From the NCBI RefSeq assembly GCF_025024155.1, contig NW_026251721.1:1-64000 (forward strand): 64,000 nt of DNA, in the 5' to 3' direction. The notes under the pieces were generated by a model that saw only the letters and a list, made by a program, of their open reading frames with translations, did no database searches and was not told the origin of the DNA. Of the stretch, positions 23,249 through 36,188 are shown in pieces (position 1 is the stretch's first letter; every line of letters begins with the position of its first letter). The position numbers and the translations under genes were made by a program. Source of the stretch: Gamsiella multidivaricata (taxonomy: Eukaryota > Mortierellomycota > Mortierellomycetes > Mortierellales > Mortierellaceae).

Positions 23249-24113
23249 TTCAAGGATTCAAGGCGTCCTTCCTGCGTTCGTCCGTCCATCATTATATATA
23301 TATATTCCCATACTTCGCTAATTCTTCTCTTTTCCATCCTGTACTTTTACGCTTGTATATATTTTTTCTATCTCTATCATCATTGCTCGTTTTCTGCCTT
23401 TCAGCAGGGACATCAATGACAAACATCTAGATCGCCCTGTTACCATACCCTCGTTAGTTTTTTTTTTTAGACAGATAAGCCCTCTAGGGATCTTGAATCA
23501 TGTAATATTATCATGCACATAAACTGAGCGGCGTGCCAACTGCTGCTTCTTTTCAAGAAGGCGCGATAGTAGACTAGATACATCTTCAATGCCGTTCCTT
23601 TCATACTGATCCTGGTCCAGTCTATGAAAATTCGGGCCGCACAGTCACTTTTTTTTTTTTTTTTGTGTGGTTCTCCACAGCGCACTCCACTACTTCACTT
23701 TCCCCTCCTTTCTTCTTTTTGAATACCTCCACACATTCCTCCATCTGTTCGTAAGTGGATCCCTCTCGCATGCTTGTCCACTCTCATAACGCTCCTTGCC
23801 ATCAAGACAACTTCACTCCACCATTGCGTTCTTGAAATCAACTTTTGGGGAAAGTTTACCAGAGATTACAAAAGATTACCAGGGATTACCAGGGATTACC
23901 AAACGCAGGTGAACGGACCCATCGCGAAACACCACCAGCACCACCAGCACCACCAATTCCATCAAATTCCCTCAACTTGGGCAACCATTTTATTGATCAG
24001 TAAACCCCATCAGTGCTATGTCTGTATGTGTGGTGCTGCCCTTGTCTGATGGTATCTCTATTTTGACTTTGCATAGGAGAACAAAACAACAACGACAACA
24101 ACACACTACAGCC
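23249..24113. other. Intergenic, 0.9 kb, with simple tandem repeats
   Basis: Contains the VTC1 promoter side, three GGGATTACCA-like units near 23859-23900 and a CACCAC(CAG)n-type run near 23929-23954. A possible 5'-leader intron of VTC1 runs from GTATGT at 24024 to the AG at 24076. No separate gene seen. Confidence 0.5.
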
Positions 24114-24548
24114 ATGTCAGTAGCAGCAGGATCCTCCCAACAACATATCCACACCCTGACGATGCCGACCTCATCGTCCGTACCGATCTTGCAGGCGACA
24201 CCCGGCAAGCGCATCGCTTTGCCCGTCCGCGTGGAGCCCAAGGTCTTCTTCGCGAACGAACGCACGTTCCTCTCCTGGCTCAACTTCACAGTCCTCCTGG
24301 GATCCCTTGCCATTGGCCTGCTGAACTTTGGCGACCGTGTCGGGCGGATCTCTGCTGGCGTCTTCACGTTCGTGGCCATGGTCGTCATGATCTACGCCCT
24401 CGTCACCTTTCACTGGAGAGCAGATCGGATTCGGAAGAGACAGCCTGGCCCTTATGATGATCGTTTTGGTCCGACGGTGCTGTGTGTCTTCATCTTGGCG
24501 GCCATTATGATCAATTTCGGACTGAAGTTTACGGATAACGGCATCTAG
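24114..24548 (+). CDS. VTC1: Vacuolar transporter chaperone subunit 1 (VTC1)
   Basis: VTC1 is the small membrane subunit of the VTC complex, which makes polyphosphate and moves it into vacuoles or acidocalcisomes. The single exon encodes 144 residues. Residues 1-40 are polar. From about 41, [20 protein letters not shown] starts the DUF202/VTC1 domain, with the conserved Arg of the ERT motif in the first membrane helix. Two further helices follow, and YDDRFGP comes before the last. The length fits yeast Vtc1 (129 residues). An in-frame ATG at 24018 would add 32 residues, but it is probably in the leader: a 53-nt GT-AG intron at 24024-24076 would remove it from frame. Confidence 0.95.
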   Translation: MSVAAGSSQQHIHTLTMPTSSSVPILQATPGKRIALPVRVEPKVFFANERTFLSWLNFTVLLGSLAIGLLNFGDRVGRISAGVFTFVAMVVMIYALVTFHWRADRIRKRQPGPYDDRFGPTVLCVFILAAIMINFGLKFTDNGI

Positions 24549-24788
24549 TCGTGCGGAGGATATAATACAAGAGAGGATCGAAGAATTTGTTGCACTATAA
24601 CTCGTTTCTTTTTTTGCAGATTTTCAAACTTCAGTAAATTATAATGCGTCGTCAGATGGCACCATTTGAAGAGTTCAAGATAAACGGCATTGAATATAAC
24701 TATGAATGAAATGCGTTTTATTCTATGCAGAGTGTGATGAAAAGCGTGTTCCCTAGTCGTGCCCTTCCTTTCTTCCTTCCTTCGACAA

Positions 24789-25558
24789 CTATACATCCAT
24801 GGCCTCAAGGCCACTCAGCAGCTGCGTCAAGTTCGGCACGCAAACCATCCTCTTCTGCACAGATCCCATCACGAACGCCTGCTTGTTGTTCGAGTCCACG
24901 ACAACCACGTCTTGCAAGAATGAGCATTCAGATCCAGAAGACACGTCCATGACAATGTCGCCAATCTGCATCTTGACTTTGCCAGACTTGTATACCAGTA
25001 GCCGTCCAATCTTGCCCTCCTGCTGCAGATGACTCTCCTCAGTCTCCTCCTTTTCCGCACCCTTGTTGTTAGTCGCATTCGCTCCTGCTGTTGCTGGGGC
25101 CTTGGGTTTCGCGCGCTGACCGACCGGCGCAGAGCTACCGGATCCAGCACCGTCCATCGCGGCGATTCCCAGTTTGACATCGTGCTGTTCTGCCTTGACC
25201 TGCGCTAAATTCCGGTCATGGTCTGGAATCAAAATCGGTCGATCCACATCAATGGGCTCGGATTTGACTGCCAACAATCCATCTTCAGAGTCTTCCGTCT
25301 TTTCTGTGCCGTCGGGTGTGCTGTAAAGGGAATTGTATGCTGGAGACGAAGATGAGGAGGAGATAACGGAGGACATGGGGATATCGGTGACAGGTCTGGG
25401 CTTGAACGAGGGCATGACACTAGGGAATTGGAAGAAGAACATTTGATCCTCAGCCCACTAATTGGCCATCATCAAAAAAGGACAAAGAGTGAGGTTATGG
25501 ATCTAGCTTGTAGCAAATTGCGGACAAAATAAAAGAGCGGGCTGTATAATGCGACTTG

Positions 25559-25593
<35 letters not shown>

Positions 25594-27022
25594 ACAGAGG
25601 GCATCAGATCCTGCGCCGGTCCTTCCAGCTTTAGCTTGATATCTTCGTCGTCTCCCTCTGTACACATTCACAATAAAATAGCCATGAAGTGTCGGGTCGT
25701 TAGTTCGCTTGCCAATGCTCACTTGACAATCGACAGCCGATGGTCCATTTGAAACATACCATTTTCGTCCACTGTTGTGCCTTCGAATGATTTGATACCG
25801 TAATCCTTGATCTTTGGACCGCTACCAACAGCGACGTCTTCCATATCCTGCTCCTTCATCTTTTCAGTCTTAATCGAAGATCCAGCCCCGGGAGTTCCAT
25901 TCTTGATATCGTCAGTTGGACCCTCGATTCCAGTAGGTACAGAGGCATCTGTGGCGACCGATCCAAACTTCATGTCAACAGCCAAGGCCCCATAGTAATC
26001 CCGATCCTCGCCTGACAAGCCCTCGCCGCCCTCGACCTTGATTGTCTCAATGCCCGTGTAGCTCGAATGTGCTCCACTAGCGCCTCCACCTGTCGCGACT
26101 TGCCTCGAGCGAGCTATATAAAGAAATAAAAATAAAATCGTAGCCTGGTCAGACCAAAGCACCATGAAAATAAAAATTAAAAAATAACCAACAGCAAAAA
26201 ACCATGGCAATCATAGATAGTATAGCTGCATACCGAATGCTGCAGGTCCAAGTGAGAAGGGTCCAGAAGCTGTGGCCATGACTTCATCGGGACGACCCCT
26301 TCCCCGACCACGTCCCCTTGCGCCTCCACGCTCGCCACGTCCACGGTTCTATCCAGGAGATAAAAAAAAAGACGTTGTTGACAACGAGCGCAACTGTGAG
26401 TCATTCTGGTTCAAATTTGCTGGTGGCAAGCATGAGGGTGGTGAAAGCTTTCCCAGCGATAAAAGCAAATAAGGCCCTCCCCACTTTTCTTTACCAAACC
26501 GCGTCCAAAATCTGATCCAGCGCCAGCTCTAGCCTCTTCCAGTAGAGAGGGTGCACTATTGTTGAACACGCAAAAGAAAAAAAAAAGACACATCAGTTCA
26601 ATCTCTCCAATACACATCCTGTAGTTTACTGCAGCTAGCCATAGCTATTGAGGGTACTTACGCATCCTTCTTGTTACGTTTACTTGGCACTGTTGGGGTG
26701 AATTTCATCTATTATAGCAGCAGCCAACAAAAAATAAAATAAAAATAACACCCATGGGTACTGTCAGCTCCACCGCAGTTGCTCTCGAAGCGCAATTTGT
26801 CCCTGAATGAAATCATACCTTGGAGGCACCACCGCGATTCGAAGCCAGGGCCGCACCTGCACCTCCACGTCCCCCACGGAGGGAGGTTAGCCGTCCTGCG
26901 GGCGTGCCAGTTGGGGTATGAAGAGAGCCAATGCTTCCTGATGCACTTCCTGTAGATGAACCTGTAGCAGCAGGCGTACCTGTGCGAGGGTTGGTGCTCG
27001 AGCTTCCTGCGTCCTCTGACAT
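24789..27022 (-). CDS. RPC53: RNA polymerase III subunit RPC4 (yeast Rpc53)
   Basis: Predicted TFIIF-like subunit of RNA polymerase III, needed for initiation, termination and reinitiation. Seven exons (27022-26819, 26708-26662, 26555-26495, 26348-26234, 26113-25760, 25657-25596, 25448-24789) close in frame to 500 residues. The N-terminal 70 residues are Ser/Gly/Thr-rich. MKFTPTVPSKRNKKDA is the conserved early motif. An Arg/Gly-rich stretch (RGRGRGRGRP) follows. The last exon begins DQMFFFQFPSVMP, the family LQLP-type segment, and ends with the conserved C-terminal beta domain (GKIGRLLVYKSGKVKMQIGD, later SFLQDVVVVD and VPNLTQLL), which pairs with Rpc37. Intron 6 begins GTAGG followed directly by a 30-T run, an odd donor context. 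Confidence 0.93.
25561..25590. repeat. A30 tract (T30 on the transcribed strand) right after the donor of RPC4 intron 6
   Basis: On the minus strand the donor GTAGG is followed at once by 30 T. The neighbouring frames require this donor, or one 3 nt further on that breaks the frame. Confidence 0.85.
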
Positions 27023-27672
27023 TGTCGATGATATTATATGAAGTAGGTGAGGGGACGCAAACTAGAGGGTCCCGTGGTGGTGGTGGTAGTCCTGAAAGGC
27101 GAAGAGGCACTGGTTCGAGGTAGGTTGAGGGTTTGAAGGTTGAACACCTTTTTTTTGTCAAGTTGCTGGTTTAGGTAAACAAAGTGACTGTGTATTACTA
27201 TGCACTTTGGTCACAATTCAAGAAGACACGACGCGACCTAGTTCGTTCAGAACGCGTAGAAAAAGAAGCACAGCAATTGACCGATTAAACCCATCAAGCA
27301 GTTTGACAGGTAAGTGTTTCAAAAGAATACGACGAGCCCTTTGAAGAGTGATCCTTCCTAGTGAACATGGTTATTGTGTCGGCAGCACAGCATCGATAGA
27401 CCGTGGGTACCAGTTGCAGCAGCTTTGTCCAATTTGGAGTCGTCTGCCTGGCAAAGTGCAAGAGCGCAGGAGGCCATTAAAAGTAAAGGCGTCTAAGAAG
27501 ACTGCACGCCCCAAGCAGAAGACCTTTGCCCAACCATCTGACCGTTTCGTTGCACGCGGATAGGGGGGAAGATATGAAAATTAGGGGCCATTGAATAATT
27601 CGAATTGCGCCCACCCAACATGGGCTGCACTTTCTTCATTCTTTTATCTTCCCTCCTCCAGCCTTTTTCACG
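27023..27672. other. Divergent promoter region, RPC4 / PQ-loop gene
   Basis: A 650-bp gap between the start codons of two divergently transcribed genes. It contains C/T-rich blocks next to both ATGs. I could not identify a clear TATA box or any gene in it. Confidence 0.5.
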
Positions 27673-29079
27673 ATGCTGCATCCTCTTCCACCAGTACTTG
27701 AAATACTCGCTTCATTATCGCTACCGAGGCCACCACAACCAGAAGAGTGTACATCAAGGCGTAACAGTTATGAGCTGACACTCTCGATATTGGTGCTCAT
27801 AGGCATCATAGTCTCTTACTTGCCTCAGGTACATACTGTCATTATGAAATGACATTCAAGTCGTACAGCTGATGAATAACACCCAAAGCCGGATACTCGT
27901 AGCATTTCCGAATCATCCACAAGGGCAGCAGTGACGGCCTCAGTCCTTGGTTCCTACTCCTTGGATGCCTCTCAACAAGTTGGTCGTTTTTTAATATCCT
28001 CATCCTACAATGGAGGTCCATCCGATGTTGTGCAATCACAGTAAGTAGTTGTATATGATACAAATAGCATCTTTTAACAAAGAAGACTGAATTGACGATC
28101 GTTAAAAAATGATACTCACCCGTAACATGACCTTTGATTTCCACGGTAATAGAGCGCAGGACGCTGTCTAGAGAGCACACTGTCGATCGCACAGCTCTTT
28201 GTTCAGTCTGTGCTATTTACTTTAATGTAAGTTGCGCCTTGGGCACATGGATTTTCCGAATGGACCACATCCATTCAAACTCACCCCCTATTTCCACCTT
28301 TAGATTCGCCTTGTACCTGATCTACTTTCCACCCCACAAGAAGATCAACCCGCTTGTGCGGAAATGCCGCCTGTTCTGCTTGCCATCTCGCTCGTTCACC
28401 TGGGCAATCTCTCTCCTCTTCGCAAAGATCATTGCCGGAAACGTGGTCGTCTCGACCGTCATCACGACCATCCTCCTAGCGTCGGTCCATAACAGTATTG
28501 AGCGTCATAGTGCATGGACACTGGTTTGGGCCGGGTTCTTGGGGATCGCCAGTGTGCTCTTGACCATGATCCAGTATATTCCTCAGATCCTTGAAACGCG
28601 CTTTCGAAAGGTAAGGAGAGAAACCGTATCAGTACGTTTTGAAGGGCGGAATATTATTGCTTTGATATTTTTTGCCTTTTTAACAAGCGCTTTTTTTATT
28701 TTTTTGCTAGTCCGTAGGTGCGCTGAGTATTCCAATGATGTTGATGCAGACACCAGGAGCGATTATGCTGACAGTTTCGTTGGCGCTGAGCCCCGGGGCC
28801 AATTGGTCTACATGGCTTCCGTATGCTTTTGCGGCAGTCCTTCAGGCTGTGCTCTTGGGAATGTGCCTGTATTATCATTTCAGGACAAGGCGACTGGGCC
28901 TCACTTCATTCCATACTGCAGAAACGACACCATTACTGACAGTTCATGGGAAGCAGATGCATGACAGTGTGGGGAGAGACGAGGAGAGGCAAGAGCGAGT
29001 GAAGCCTGAAGGCAGGATTGGCAGTCCTTTGGTGGCGCATGTCGCGGTGCCAAACACAGGAATGGGATCAGGGTCTTAG
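27673..29079 (+). CDS. PQ-loop repeat membrane protein
   Basis: Five exons (27673-27828, 27903-28040, 28153-28226, 28304-28610, 28711-29079) close in frame to 347 residues. Two PQ-loop motifs are visible. The first, SYLPQ, lies at the end of exon 1 and continues in exon 2 as HFRIIHKGSSDGLSPWFLLL. The second, QYIPQILETRFRK, lies at the end of exon 4 and continues in exon 5 as SVGALSIPMML. Both junctions fall just after or near the PQ motif. About seven hydrophobic segments are present, as in the seven-helix PQ-loop family of vacuolar cystine/basic amino-acid transporters and related proteins. The tail of about 70 residues is hydrophilic and charged. The exact substrate is unknown. The first exon is short (52 codons) but its product fits the first helix. 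Confidence 0.88.
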
Positions 29080-29710
29080 GAAATAAAGTTACAAAAAGTC
29101 GCGTCTTGATGCGTTACTATGCGAAGTAGATGGAGCATCTCGTAAGTTTTATCAAGTCGAGATTGAATGTGCCCGACTCCTTGCTGGCCCCTTTATGGCG
29201 ACCTAGGCTGACAAACCATCCGTCGGTCTGGTTTCATGAGCTGCACCGAGGAGAGGGATAGTCCTCCCTTCGTCCATCTATTCGGTTTGCACTACTTCCT
29301 CCAATTTAAATATCTCTTTGGGAATGTGCCAATGATACAGAGCTGTTCTTGGCTTACTTTTTCCTCTTGGTGAACAAAGAAAGGGACGAAGGAAGAAATA
29401 ACCACTAAAATTTTTCGTGCATGCATGCAGGGGTGGATACATCCGATGTTGGTTATATTTTTGGTCAGGCACACTTCTTATCCATGCCTTTGGGAAAGAC
29501 CATGATGAGCAGCGTGGTGGGTTCTACTTTTTTTCTTCATTTCTTTGTCTTTCACCCTTCCACTGCATTATTATACCCCTCGTTTTATCTTTATCCACCT
29601 CCCTTTTTCGCCCTTTTGTTCATATTCACTTGCTCTTTTGTCTTACGAAGCATCTATTGCCTCATCTTTGGCTGCACCCCTTGTTGCCCGTCCCTTCCTC
29701 TTACTCCTGC

Positions 29711-29741
<31 letters not shown>

Positions 29742-30511
29742 GCACCACTATCCCTTGCTGCCCTTGTCTACCCCCTCTTGACTGGATATACTTTGCATCT
29801 TGACCTATTGGGCTGATGAGCCACGGGCCAGGATGAAGTGACTAGACAACTCCATACCACAATACATGTGGGAATCTCGACCAACTGTGTCTCCGATAGT
29901 GTTGCGTGTTGGAGGGGAAAGGGCGCGTTTGGCTACGTTAGTAAGGACGCGCTCGGTCGACCCGATCATGGTTAAACGATATGTCGCCCGGCGATTTTTT
30001 TTTTCGTTCCTGATTGTTGAGTGAGACTGGAAACTGGAGAGGAAGAGCTAAAGGATGTGGATCAACAAGACAGGAGCTAGAGATGAAGGTGAAGAACGGC
30101 TATCCGGAGCAGCAATATAACACAGGTTACATTGAGAAGGATCGATCGTGGAGAGAAAGAAACGGACGAGAGCAGGAAGACGGTAGGACGCGTGAAGGTT
30201 AAGATGATGAGAGGAGGGCCTTGTCACCTCCTCTTTCTACTCTGCTATAAAAAGTATACGTGGTTTCTACCTACTTCCCTCTTCTTCTTCTCTTTCTTTT
30301 GCTTCTTCGACTCTCTTCTGTTCAATTCATCCTTCCAATATCTTCTCTGTCCCTACAAGCACTAATCAATTGGAGATATTTAACCGCAGCAAGGATACCC
30401 CAACAGCGACAACAACGTTCACATCCGTCGCAGCACGACACTCAAACAAAGAGGGACCAGAGCCAGAACAAAACGCCAATAGTGTGCGGTCCTATCGTCA
30501 TAAACGACCAA
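29080..30511. other. Intergenic, 1.4 kb
   Basis: The left part is 3' flank of the PQ-loop gene. A long pyrimidine-rich block (29520-29760) includes a run of 26 T at 29716-29741. The right part is the promoter of the zinc-finger gene. No gene seen. Confidence 0.55.
30246..30253 (+). promoter_or_regulatory. TATA box upstream of the CCCH zinc-finger gene
   Basis: TATAAAAA stands about 265 bp before the proposed ATG at 30512, followed by a C/T-rich leader. Confidence 0.5.
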
Positions 30512-33500
30512 ATGCTGGCGCTCCAACAGCCGGTCAATGGCTCAGCGGTCGTGCCCCGTCAGTCGCAGCAGACAGAGCTCCACTCCAACCACACGGCCCC
30601 TCGGCAAGACTTTTTAAAAGCGACTCAACCACAACCACCGCAACAGCAACCGCAACAACCAACGCCCGTTATACAGATTCAGTCGTTGAATGAGTCGTTG
30701 CATGGCTCATTCCAAATGCATTTGCAGGAACAGCAACAACTCCAGACTCAGCTTCAACTTCAGCAGCAGCTTCAACAGCAACAGCAGCAACAACAGCAAC
30801 GGTCAATTGCTTCCCGTGACAAGGCTGGAAACCCCTGGGTGGTCAATGAATACTCACCGTTGCCGAGGTAAGGAGAGGGAAGAACAACAGAGGCCAACAA
30901 GGCGACAATGTTTGCCACGAACAGAGTGTCATTGGCTCTTTTGTGTGATGGTGGCTATGAGACTCCTGAATGAAAATGGGCGACACAGAAAAGAAAAAAA
31001 GAGGGTCCGGAGAGCCGTCTGCGGGGGTCACGGTCCATGCATGGGACTATCGAACACAATGAGCGAGCAGTCCATTCTCCACTCCACTTCCCACTGCATT
31101 CCTGCGCTTCCGCTCCGAGTTTACTCCCTTGCCTACATTGCTCGCCCAGAGAGAAGACAATGTATTCATAAAGAGCACTTCCAGGAAGGAAGGAAGCGAA
31201 CAGGGCGCAACGAGTACTCAATCCGGACTGGGAGTACGCAATTAAAGGATTGGACAGCAAAGACGCCAACTATCCTATTCTATCCTGTCCTGTTTCCGCC
31301 TTGCATCCGCTCCTTCTTCTTGCCTGCTTACTCTACAAGGAGAGATGCTACTTTATTTTTTCTTTTATTTCATTTTTGCGTCCTCGACAAAGGAGCAGAG
31401 GATGCAGATAGCACATTGTTCTCTACTCTGACAGGACAGGATAGGACAGGACGTAAGATGCTGCCGGACAGACCAACCTGGAATCGCAATCTGCAAAAGT
31501 CGCTTGGTTCTTTCATTATATTTTATTATACTCTTCTTATTGTGTTGCCGGGCGTATCCTGTCTTCACTGTCCTCTTCCCCCTTTTTCTCACTTTGCATT
31601 ATATATCATTTTATGTTTGATCGCCCCTGAAGAGTCGAGGCTAGAAGCCTATTGCAGGAGTGCGAACTGACACTAAAAAGAGCCATAGATGGGAACCACA
31701 AAGCAGCTGGTCCGACATGGATAACGAAAAATACCACATACTACATTGCCAATGCTAACCAACAAACATCCTCTGCATCATTTGATTGTTCAAGCAGTAG
31801 GTCTGGCCACTCTGTACTCAACCAGGGGCTGGTATCTCAGTCGTACGGATCTATCCATCCTCTGCAGCAACAACAAATCCCCAGGCCAGCGTCCGCTTCC
31901 AGCGCCTTTCAGCAACAGCAACAGCAACAGCAACAGCCGGCGCAGCAACAGCATCTCAACATGCAGAGTCAGATCCATTTTATGCAGCAGCAGCAGCAGC
32001 AGCAACAGCACCAGCTCTCTCATTTCCAAGGACTAGAAGCCGGACAAGTGATAGATTCACACATGAACTCACCAATGACTCCCTCGCTTTTGGATTCGCC
32101 CGCCAACACACACGCGCAACATTATCAGGGGTTGAATCAAGACTCCCCACTGAACTTCGATCCCAGCCGCTGGAACGATCCCACAAAAGGCCCACAAATC
32201 GACATGTTCCATATTGCTTCACCGCCCCTCACACCCTCGGGAGCCATGGCCCGTTCTCCCAGCAACTATAATAGCTTCGGAATGGGCCTCAACGTCAAGC
32301 GACCTCCTTTGTGGCCCATGGATCGGGCGCCTGTCATGCCCTTCCCCAGACAAACACCCACGCCTTCTCAGTCTTCGAAAGGTACAATCTCCGTTCGTCT
32401 TGTGAGCCAAGGGCCTTATTGGAGGCGAGCACAGGCCGTCATTTATGCAACTTATAGCTAACCATGTCCTTCTCGGTCCAATAACAGCGTCTAATCTCCA
32501 ACACATCCCTTGCAAATTCTTCAAAAGCGGCGCGTGCACTGCCGGCAAGAACTGTCTTTTCTCGCACAGTAGAGATCCACCATCAGAAAACTTCGTCTGC
32601 AAATACTTTTTGAAGGGCAACTGCAAGTTTGGCGCGAAGTGTTCTTTGTCTCACTCGTTCCTGGGACCAGATCGCAAGACTTCTGCATTCTTACCTGGTG
32701 GCAACCTAGGCCGCACAAGGTTGGAGAGGCGGGCGTCCAGTGGTGCTATTCTTAGCAACAATATGTGGCCCTCAGAACCCTTGTCACCTCCTTATGGATC
32801 GACCTTGCCACAGCAGCAGACGTTGCATTTGAATAACAACAATGTTGAGTTTTCTATGGGCCAATCGGCAAGTCAGCAGGGATACTTGAGGCCGGTACTG
32901 AACAGGGCAACCTCAGAGAATCTAAGAAATGCGCTATACATGAACTCTTCAATGGACATTGGCGAACGCCGCTCACCATTCTCAGATGACGAGCCTGCAG
33001 GCACAGATCCCGGTCGCGCATCGCCTGCTCCATTGGGTTTACTGGATTACCGATCGCGTCAGCATTTGGCTGCCCCCTTGCCGATCCGGCAGCGGTCTTT
33101 GCCAGACATCTTTCGATTGACGCCTTTATCACATGAAGGAGGCGCTCTGCCTACATCGCCCTTTCACCAACCAGGCAACAAGGCCCTATTCCTGTCAGTT
33201 TCTTGTGAGGCCGACACCAACTCATCTTCACCTTTAAGGCTGCACTCGATCCCGGAGCTACACGACTTGTACAATAGTCAAAGTGGTGGTGGCGAGACTG
33301 TGCGTCGACGAAGTAGCTTTGCTGGGTACGATAATGGAATGCAGGAGAACGAACTTTCAGACTCAGACGACGACAGTAGCCTGGATCAAGGGTTCCTCCC
33401 CGCCTCTCTCAACGATCTTTTGACAGCCCACGAGCGACAGAGACGACAGAGCAAACAGGAAGACGCTGAATTCCGGCCCATCTTGCTTCCCTCGCCCGCC

Positions 33501-34368
33501 TCAGGATCTATGCGCGATGACAAAGATGAGGACGAGATCCTGCTCAGCATAAGCGGCTCTTGTACTGATCTGGCTGGTGAGTGCCTGGGTCGTTCTTGAA
33601 GGAATACTATATGCGGAATGTGCCATGACACTAATAGCAACGTTGCACCTTAACCATGTACAAGTAGGGACAGTGCAGGCGAACAGCAGATCTCAATTCC
33701 AGCGTTCGCTCACAGAGCTGGACCATGCGGACGGATCCATCTCGACGTTAGCCCTGGCTATTCCAGGCGGACAAATTTTGTCGTATACACAGCAGGATCG
33801 ATCATTATTTGAGGACGAGAGCCAACACCATATGTCGCATAAAGAGGGATCGCATTACAAAGAGAGAAGCACAACACTCGATCCGTTCTGTCCGTTTCCA
33901 CATAATGCAGAAGAAGTCCAGTTTGCTATGGATGACGATCTAGCGACTGGAGACGTATCAGCAGAAATGGCGCTGTCGCACAGGGCCAACAATAGTGACC
34001 GTCAGGGATACTCTGTGGATAGCTCGAAAGCAAACACTACAGTTGCAACGATCACCAAGGAGTTGAATCGCGCCGTCGGATCAAACTCCAGATTAGAGAC
34101 GCAGCGGCAGCAGCACCTGTTGAAGCAGCATGGGACCATGACACCCATCAGTCTTTTCGCGTTGGATGAGGAGGGCGAAGGTCTAACCTCGTTGAACGGG
34201 ATCGATTTTTCGTCACTGTCGATTGTAGATGTGGGAATGTTCAGCAACATCAGCAGCACTCGTCAGGAGGTTGGGGGATCCGCTCTGGCTGATCATATCA
34301 GCCGTAGTAATAGTCCTCTGAGCTATGCGGGGATTACCAAGACCCGCACAGGTGTCTCTGAAATGTAA
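30512..34368 (+). CDS. Q-rich protein with two CCCH zinc fingers (LEE1-like)
   Basis: Probable RNA-binding or transcriptional regulator. Clear exons are about 31681-32381, 32488-33576 and 33668-34368 (stop TAA). An upstream exon 30512-30867 (donor GTAAGG) is in phase with exon 2 if the acceptor at 31679-31680 is used, but this makes an 813-nt intron and the 5' half is uncertain. Exon 3 opens with two tandem fingers of spacing C-x7-C-x5-C-x3-H: CKFFKSGACTAGKNCLFSH and CKYFLKGNCKFGAKCSLSH. This pair is typical of yeast LEE1 and related fungal proteins. Both sides of the first intron encode long Gln runs, which supports one protein. The rest is Ser/Pro/Gln-rich and disordered-looking. The total would be about 950 residues. 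Confidence 0.75.
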
Positions 34369-34865
34369 ACACCCAAGTAATAGCCCGGTCCACAGACAAC
34401 CATCATGACACACATGTATACCGCAAAAACCACTTATAATCATCAAAAGTAACAAAAACGATGCCAAACAACCAAACAAAAGCTAAATTGATTACAAGCA
34501 GTAGTAAAAGTACCGAGTTCATTTCAATAAAAAAACCCCCGTTCTAAAAGAGTACATTCGTGCTTCGACTCAAAAGGCGGTTTGTCTTTGGGACTTTTTT
34601 GTTGTGGTTGTTGTTGAAGCGTTTATTGAAGTTCCTAATTCCTTGCGTCCTTTCCCTTGTCCGTGACGGAAATCCATGACCAGAATCGCTTCTCCCAAGT
34701 CGAGTCTTGACCGATCGATATAAGATTGTCGCCAAAAGAAAGAAAGAAACGAGACCAGCTCAAACCGCCAAGACATTTGTCCAGAATGTAAAAGAACGAA
34801 GATACAACACGAGTGCAATAACAGCAGGGGGGGCCAGCTGTATTCGATGTTGCATATCCTTTCTT
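34369..34865. other. Convergent 3' ends, about 500 bp
   Basis: Gap between the stop codon of the CCCH gene (plus) and that of RPS14 (minus). A and C/A-rich 3'-flank sequence; no gene seen. Confidence 0.55.
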
Positions 34866-35944
<1,079 letters not shown>

Positions 35945-36188
35945 TTTGGTGAGCTATAGGGAAAGAGGAGTTGCAACTGGCCACTCAGGCGCCAATTGCT
36001 TTATCCCCTTTATCCTCCCAAAAAAAAGTGACGACACATCTGCACGTGATGACCTTTTCACTTCTCTACTCCACGCTTAACAAAAGGAAACCTCTCTAGT
36101 CGGTTGTTTCGAGCCGTGAACTTTACCCCACTCCAGCTCTTCCCTTGTTTCCGCTTCAAAAAAGGACCATTGCCTTCCTCTCGCTCGT

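Noticed and set aside
23859..23954. Short repeats resembling a CRISPR array
   Set aside because: Units are directly adjacent simple tandem repeats without spacers, in a eukaryotic intergenic region.
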